Part shown: positions 5,510 through 6,961 of the stretch, piece by piece
Numbering within the stretch: the first letter of the stretch is position 1
How the letters are laid out: every line of letters begins with the position of its first letter
DNA from: Treponema sp.
GTDB lineage: Bacteria > Spirochaetota > Spirochaetia > Treponematales > Breznakiellaceae
Length of the DNA stretch: 6,961 bases
Reading direction: 5' to 3'
Assembly (NCBI GenBank): GCA_009780545.1
Contig: WQZW01000077.1
Coordinates: 1-6,961, forward strand
The notes under the pieces: generated by a model
Told to the model about the DNA's origin: nothing
Seen by the model: the letters and a program-made list of their open reading frames with translations, nothing else
Database searches by the model: none
Translations under genes and position numbers: made by a program

Positions 5510-6465
5510 CGCGGGCCTCCTTTCGCGGTCCTTGCCGCACGAAGAAAGTCGGCATGTTCCATGTCGGGGATCGCCTCCGGTTCCGGGTTGCCGAAATGGG
5601 CCCAGACCTCCGTTGCGTCCCGGGGTTTCAGGTCGGCGGCAAGGGCCGTCATCTCAAGCCGCCGGGCGAGCAGTTCCGGAGTCCCGATCAGCCTGAGCCG
5701 GGCGAATTCCTCCGGGGGCAGGGCAAGCGCCTGCATGACCTTGGTCCTGAAGGCCCCGAGGGAATCCTCGACGAGGAAGGCGCAGTCGCCGAGGATGTAG
5801 CGGTTTTTGCCGCCGGTGGTGCGGTAGATCAGGGCGCGGTCCCTGGAATCGAATTCCTTCTTTCCCATCACCTGCTCGATGATCTCCGGGCCTGTCAGCC
5901 CGATCCTTCCCCGTTCGCTCATGATCAGCACGTCGCAGGCCGCGGCGACGAAGCCCATTCCCCCGAAACAGCCCAGCCGGCTTCCCACCAAGGCGATCAC
6001 CGGAACCTTCCCCCTGCACCGTTGGAGCAGTTCCATGATCTCCGCATGGGCCAGAAGCCCGGCGTTTGCCTCGTGCAGGCGCACCCCGCCGGTCTCGAAG
6101 GATATGACCAGCGCCGGATGCCGGCTTCCGTCGCCCGGATATTTTTGCTCGGCCTTTTCGTACAGGGAAAGGGCCGCCAGGAAGGCGCCGACCATCTTCG
6201 CCCCGCCGACCTCGCCGACCGAGCCCCCGATGAACCTGCCTTCCTGGGATATGACGAAGGCCGGCCGGCCGGCAATCCTGCCGGCGGCGACGACGATGCC
6301 GTCGTCGAAGGCCACCGCCTCGCCGAGTTCGGCCAGGTGTTCGCTGGTGATTCCCAGTTCCGGCCCGACCAGTTCCTTGAAGCTGCCCTCGTCCAGAAGC
6401 GCCCCGGCCCGAAAGCGGGCGGGCGCGCGGTAGAAGCCGGCTTCCTGCATTTGCGGCCAGGTCAT
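5506..6465 (-). CDS. mdcD: Malonate decarboxylase beta subunit (MdcD/MadC type)
   Basis: First carboxyltransferase-type subunit of malonate decarboxylase, and partner of the gamma subunit. The 319 residues show the motifs of the family: FIGGSVGEVGGAKMVGAF (78-95), ISFETGGVRLHEANAGLL (121-138), LVGSRLGCFGGMGFVAAACD (159-178), and RIGLTGPEIIEQVMGKKEFDSRDR (187-210). The frame is open much further upstream, but the ATG at 6465 was chosen because it overlaps the mdcC stop as ATGA, has a GGAAGGGGG sequence just upstream, and gives the expected family length. The 4-base overlaps at both ends indicate translational coupling, which suits subunits needed in fixed ratio. No missing motif or frameshift is visible. 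Confidence 0.94.
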   Translation of the reverse strand: MTWPQMQEAGFYRAPARFRAGALLDEGSFKELVGPELGITSEHLAELGEAVAFDDGIVVAAGRIAGRPAFVISQEGRFIGGSVGEVGGAKMVGAFLAALSLYEKAEQKYPGDGSRHPALVISFETGGVRLHEANAGLLAHAEIMELLQRCRGKVPVIALVGSRLGCFGGMGFVAAACDVLIMSERGRIGLTGPEIIEQVMGKKEFDSRDRALIYRTTGGKNRYILGDCAFLVEDSLGAFRTKVMQALALPPEEFARLRLIGTPELLARRLEMTALAADLKPRDATEVWAHFGNPEPEAIPDMEHADFLRAARTAKGGPR

Positions 6466-6788
6466 CCCATGCCCCCTTCCCCCAGTTCGACCAGGGCCTG
6501 CTTCAGCCGTATGGCGACGACGAAGGGAGTCGCGTTGTTGTCGTTTATCTCCAGGCTCAGGTTTCCCACCCCGGATTCCCCGACGAAGCGGGCAAGCACC
6601 TTCTCCCAGATCGCGTCGAAGCCCTTCACCGGGGTTACCACCTTCGCCTCGACTCCGCCCCCGAGTTCCTTCCCCCTTAACAGCACTTCCATATCCCCGG
6701 AAGAGACCACGCCGGAATGCGCCCAGGGAACCGGCATCTTCCATTCGGAATTCCCCGAAAACGAAAACAGCATCGTATGTAAAGCCAT
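6462..6788 (-). CDS. mdcC: Malonate decarboxylase acyl-carrier protein (delta subunit)
   Basis: Small carrier that holds the acetyl/malonyl thioester on a triphosphoribosyl-dephospho-CoA arm during malonate decarboxylation. The 108 residues contain SGVVSSGDMEVLL (25-37). By comparison with the GSGDLEVL motif of known MdcC proteins, Ser30 should be the attachment site. The tail LSLEINDNNATPFVVAIRLKQAL matches the conserved D-x-x-A-T-P-x-V-x-x-R-x-x-Q-A-L pattern. The ATG at 6788 is preceded by AGGAGG at a 4-5 base spacing. The upstream in-frame GTG at 6803 would place that site inside the gene, so it is rejected. First gene of the - strand operon in this window. A hairpin array lies upstream. 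Confidence 0.93.
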   Translation of the reverse strand: MALHTMLFSFSGNSEWKMPVPWAHSGVVSSGDMEVLLRGKELGGGVEAKVVTPVKGFDAIWEKVLARFVGESGVGNLSLEINDNNATPFVVAIRLKQALVELGEGGMG

Positions 6789-6791
6789 ACA

Positions 6792-6801
6792 CCCTCCTTC
6801 C
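6792..6801 (-). promoter_or_regulatory. Strong ribosome binding site of mdcC
   Basis: The - strand reads GAAGGAGGGTGT just before the ATG at 6788, giving a consensus AGGAGG at close to ideal spacing. This fixes the mdcC start. Confidence 0.75.
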
Positions 6802-6817
6802 ACGGAACCGATTCCGT
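6802..6817. repeat. Small inverted repeat next to the mdcC ribosome binding site
   Basis: ACGGAA (6802-6807) and TTCCGT (6812-6817) are perfectly complementary around the loop CCGA. Touching the Shine-Dalgarno sequence of mdcC, it could act as an operator or a leader hairpin, but a 6-bp palindrome is weak evidence alone. Confidence 0.4.
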
Positions 6818-6833
6818 CAATAATGAATGAGGG

Positions 6834-6892
6834 GGGGCCGATCCAATCTTACTTCGTAAGATTGGATTCGGAGTTTTGCAAAGCAAAACTCC
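6834..6892 (+). repeat. Composite hairpin module, copy 2
   Basis: After a G-rich lead GGGGCCG come a perfect 12-bp stem ATCCAATCTTAC/GTAAGATTGGAT with loop TTC (6841-6867), two linker bases, then a perfect 10-bp stem GGAGTTTTGC/GCAAAACTCC with loop AAA (6870-6892). The order, orientation and stem lengths equal those of copy 1 at 1091-1143. The outer eight bases of the first stem are identical. Of the inner four positions, three changed on both arms so that pairing is kept. In the second stem one A-T pair is T-A. It lies upstream of mdcC, where it would be transcribed only if the promoter lies outside the window. Confidence 0.85.
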
Positions 6893-6921
6893 ATGCATCC
6901 CATCCCCCACAACCAAAGCGT

Positions 6922-6944
6922 GGAGATTTGCCCCACAAATCTCC
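6922..6944. repeat. Third hairpin of the right-hand array
   Basis: GGAGATTTG (6922-6930) and CAAATCTCC (6936-6944) form a perfect 9-bp stem around CCCCA. The stem arms are the same as those of the hairpin at 1121-1143, with a different loop, so it belongs to the same family of elements. The remaining bases to 6961 are C-rich and show no gene. Confidence 0.7.
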
Positions 6945-6961
6945 CTGTCCCACCATCCCCA

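Noticed and set aside
4316..5800. 494-codon + strand open frame opposite the ligase, mdcE and mdcD
   Set aside because: It is the antisense shadow of well-recognised genes and resembles no family.
6466..6792. Upstream part of the open mdcD frame (109 codons)
   Set aside because: It overlaps mdcC in another frame. The ATGA overlap and family length point to the ATG at 6465.
6789..6803. GTG start for mdcC at 6803
   Set aside because: It would include the consensus AGGAGG site in the coding region, and the ATG at 6788 is ideally spaced from that site.

Overview
The window is GC-rich DNA, by eye a little above 60% G+C, from a diderm bacterium: it carries lptC- and lptA-type genes for moving lipopolysaccharide (or a related glycolipid) to the outer membrane. 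The taxon cannot be fixed from the sequence. The hairpin-littered intergenic DNA and the lipoprotein-like LptC remind me of treponeme-type spirochaetes, but that is only a guess.

Layout. On the + strand: the 3' two thirds of pyrG (CTP synthase, 3-1067), a roughly 300-base intergenic stretch packed with small inverted repeats (1075-1380), then lptC (about 1282-1968) and lptA (1949-2608), which overlap and are probably co-translated. On the - strand, reading leftwards from 6788: mdcC, mdcD, mdcE, a short AMP-forming (ANL-family) ligase, and mdcG. The first three are joined by ATGA start/stop overlaps. lptA and mdcG converge and overlap by 11 bases. Upstream of mdcC, at the right edge, lies a second hairpin array (6841-6944).

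How the genes work together. mdcC-mdcD-mdcE encode the acyl-carrier protein and the two carboxyltransferase-type decarboxylase subunits of a malonate decarboxylase. mdcG encodes the transferase that attaches the 2'-(5''-triphosphoribosyl)-3'-dephospho-CoA arm to the carrier protein. The ANL-family protein is plausibly the ligase that loads acetate onto the carrier thiol, the role of MadH in Malonomonas rubra. No MdcH-type transacylase is present, and the ACP transferase subunit (MdcA/MadA), MdcB, a biotin carrier and a transporter are not in the window. As I recall the M. rubra cluster, the order ACP-beta-gamma-ligase-prosthetic group transferase matches madE-C-D-H-K.

The most unusual structures are: (1) a composite two-hairpin module present in both arrays, whose stems differ by compensatory changes; (2) a decayed tandem copy of the 3' end of the ligase gene in the ligase-mdcG gap, which supplies the annotated mdcG start; and (3) a hairpin array that runs into the 5' end of lptC and obscures its start.
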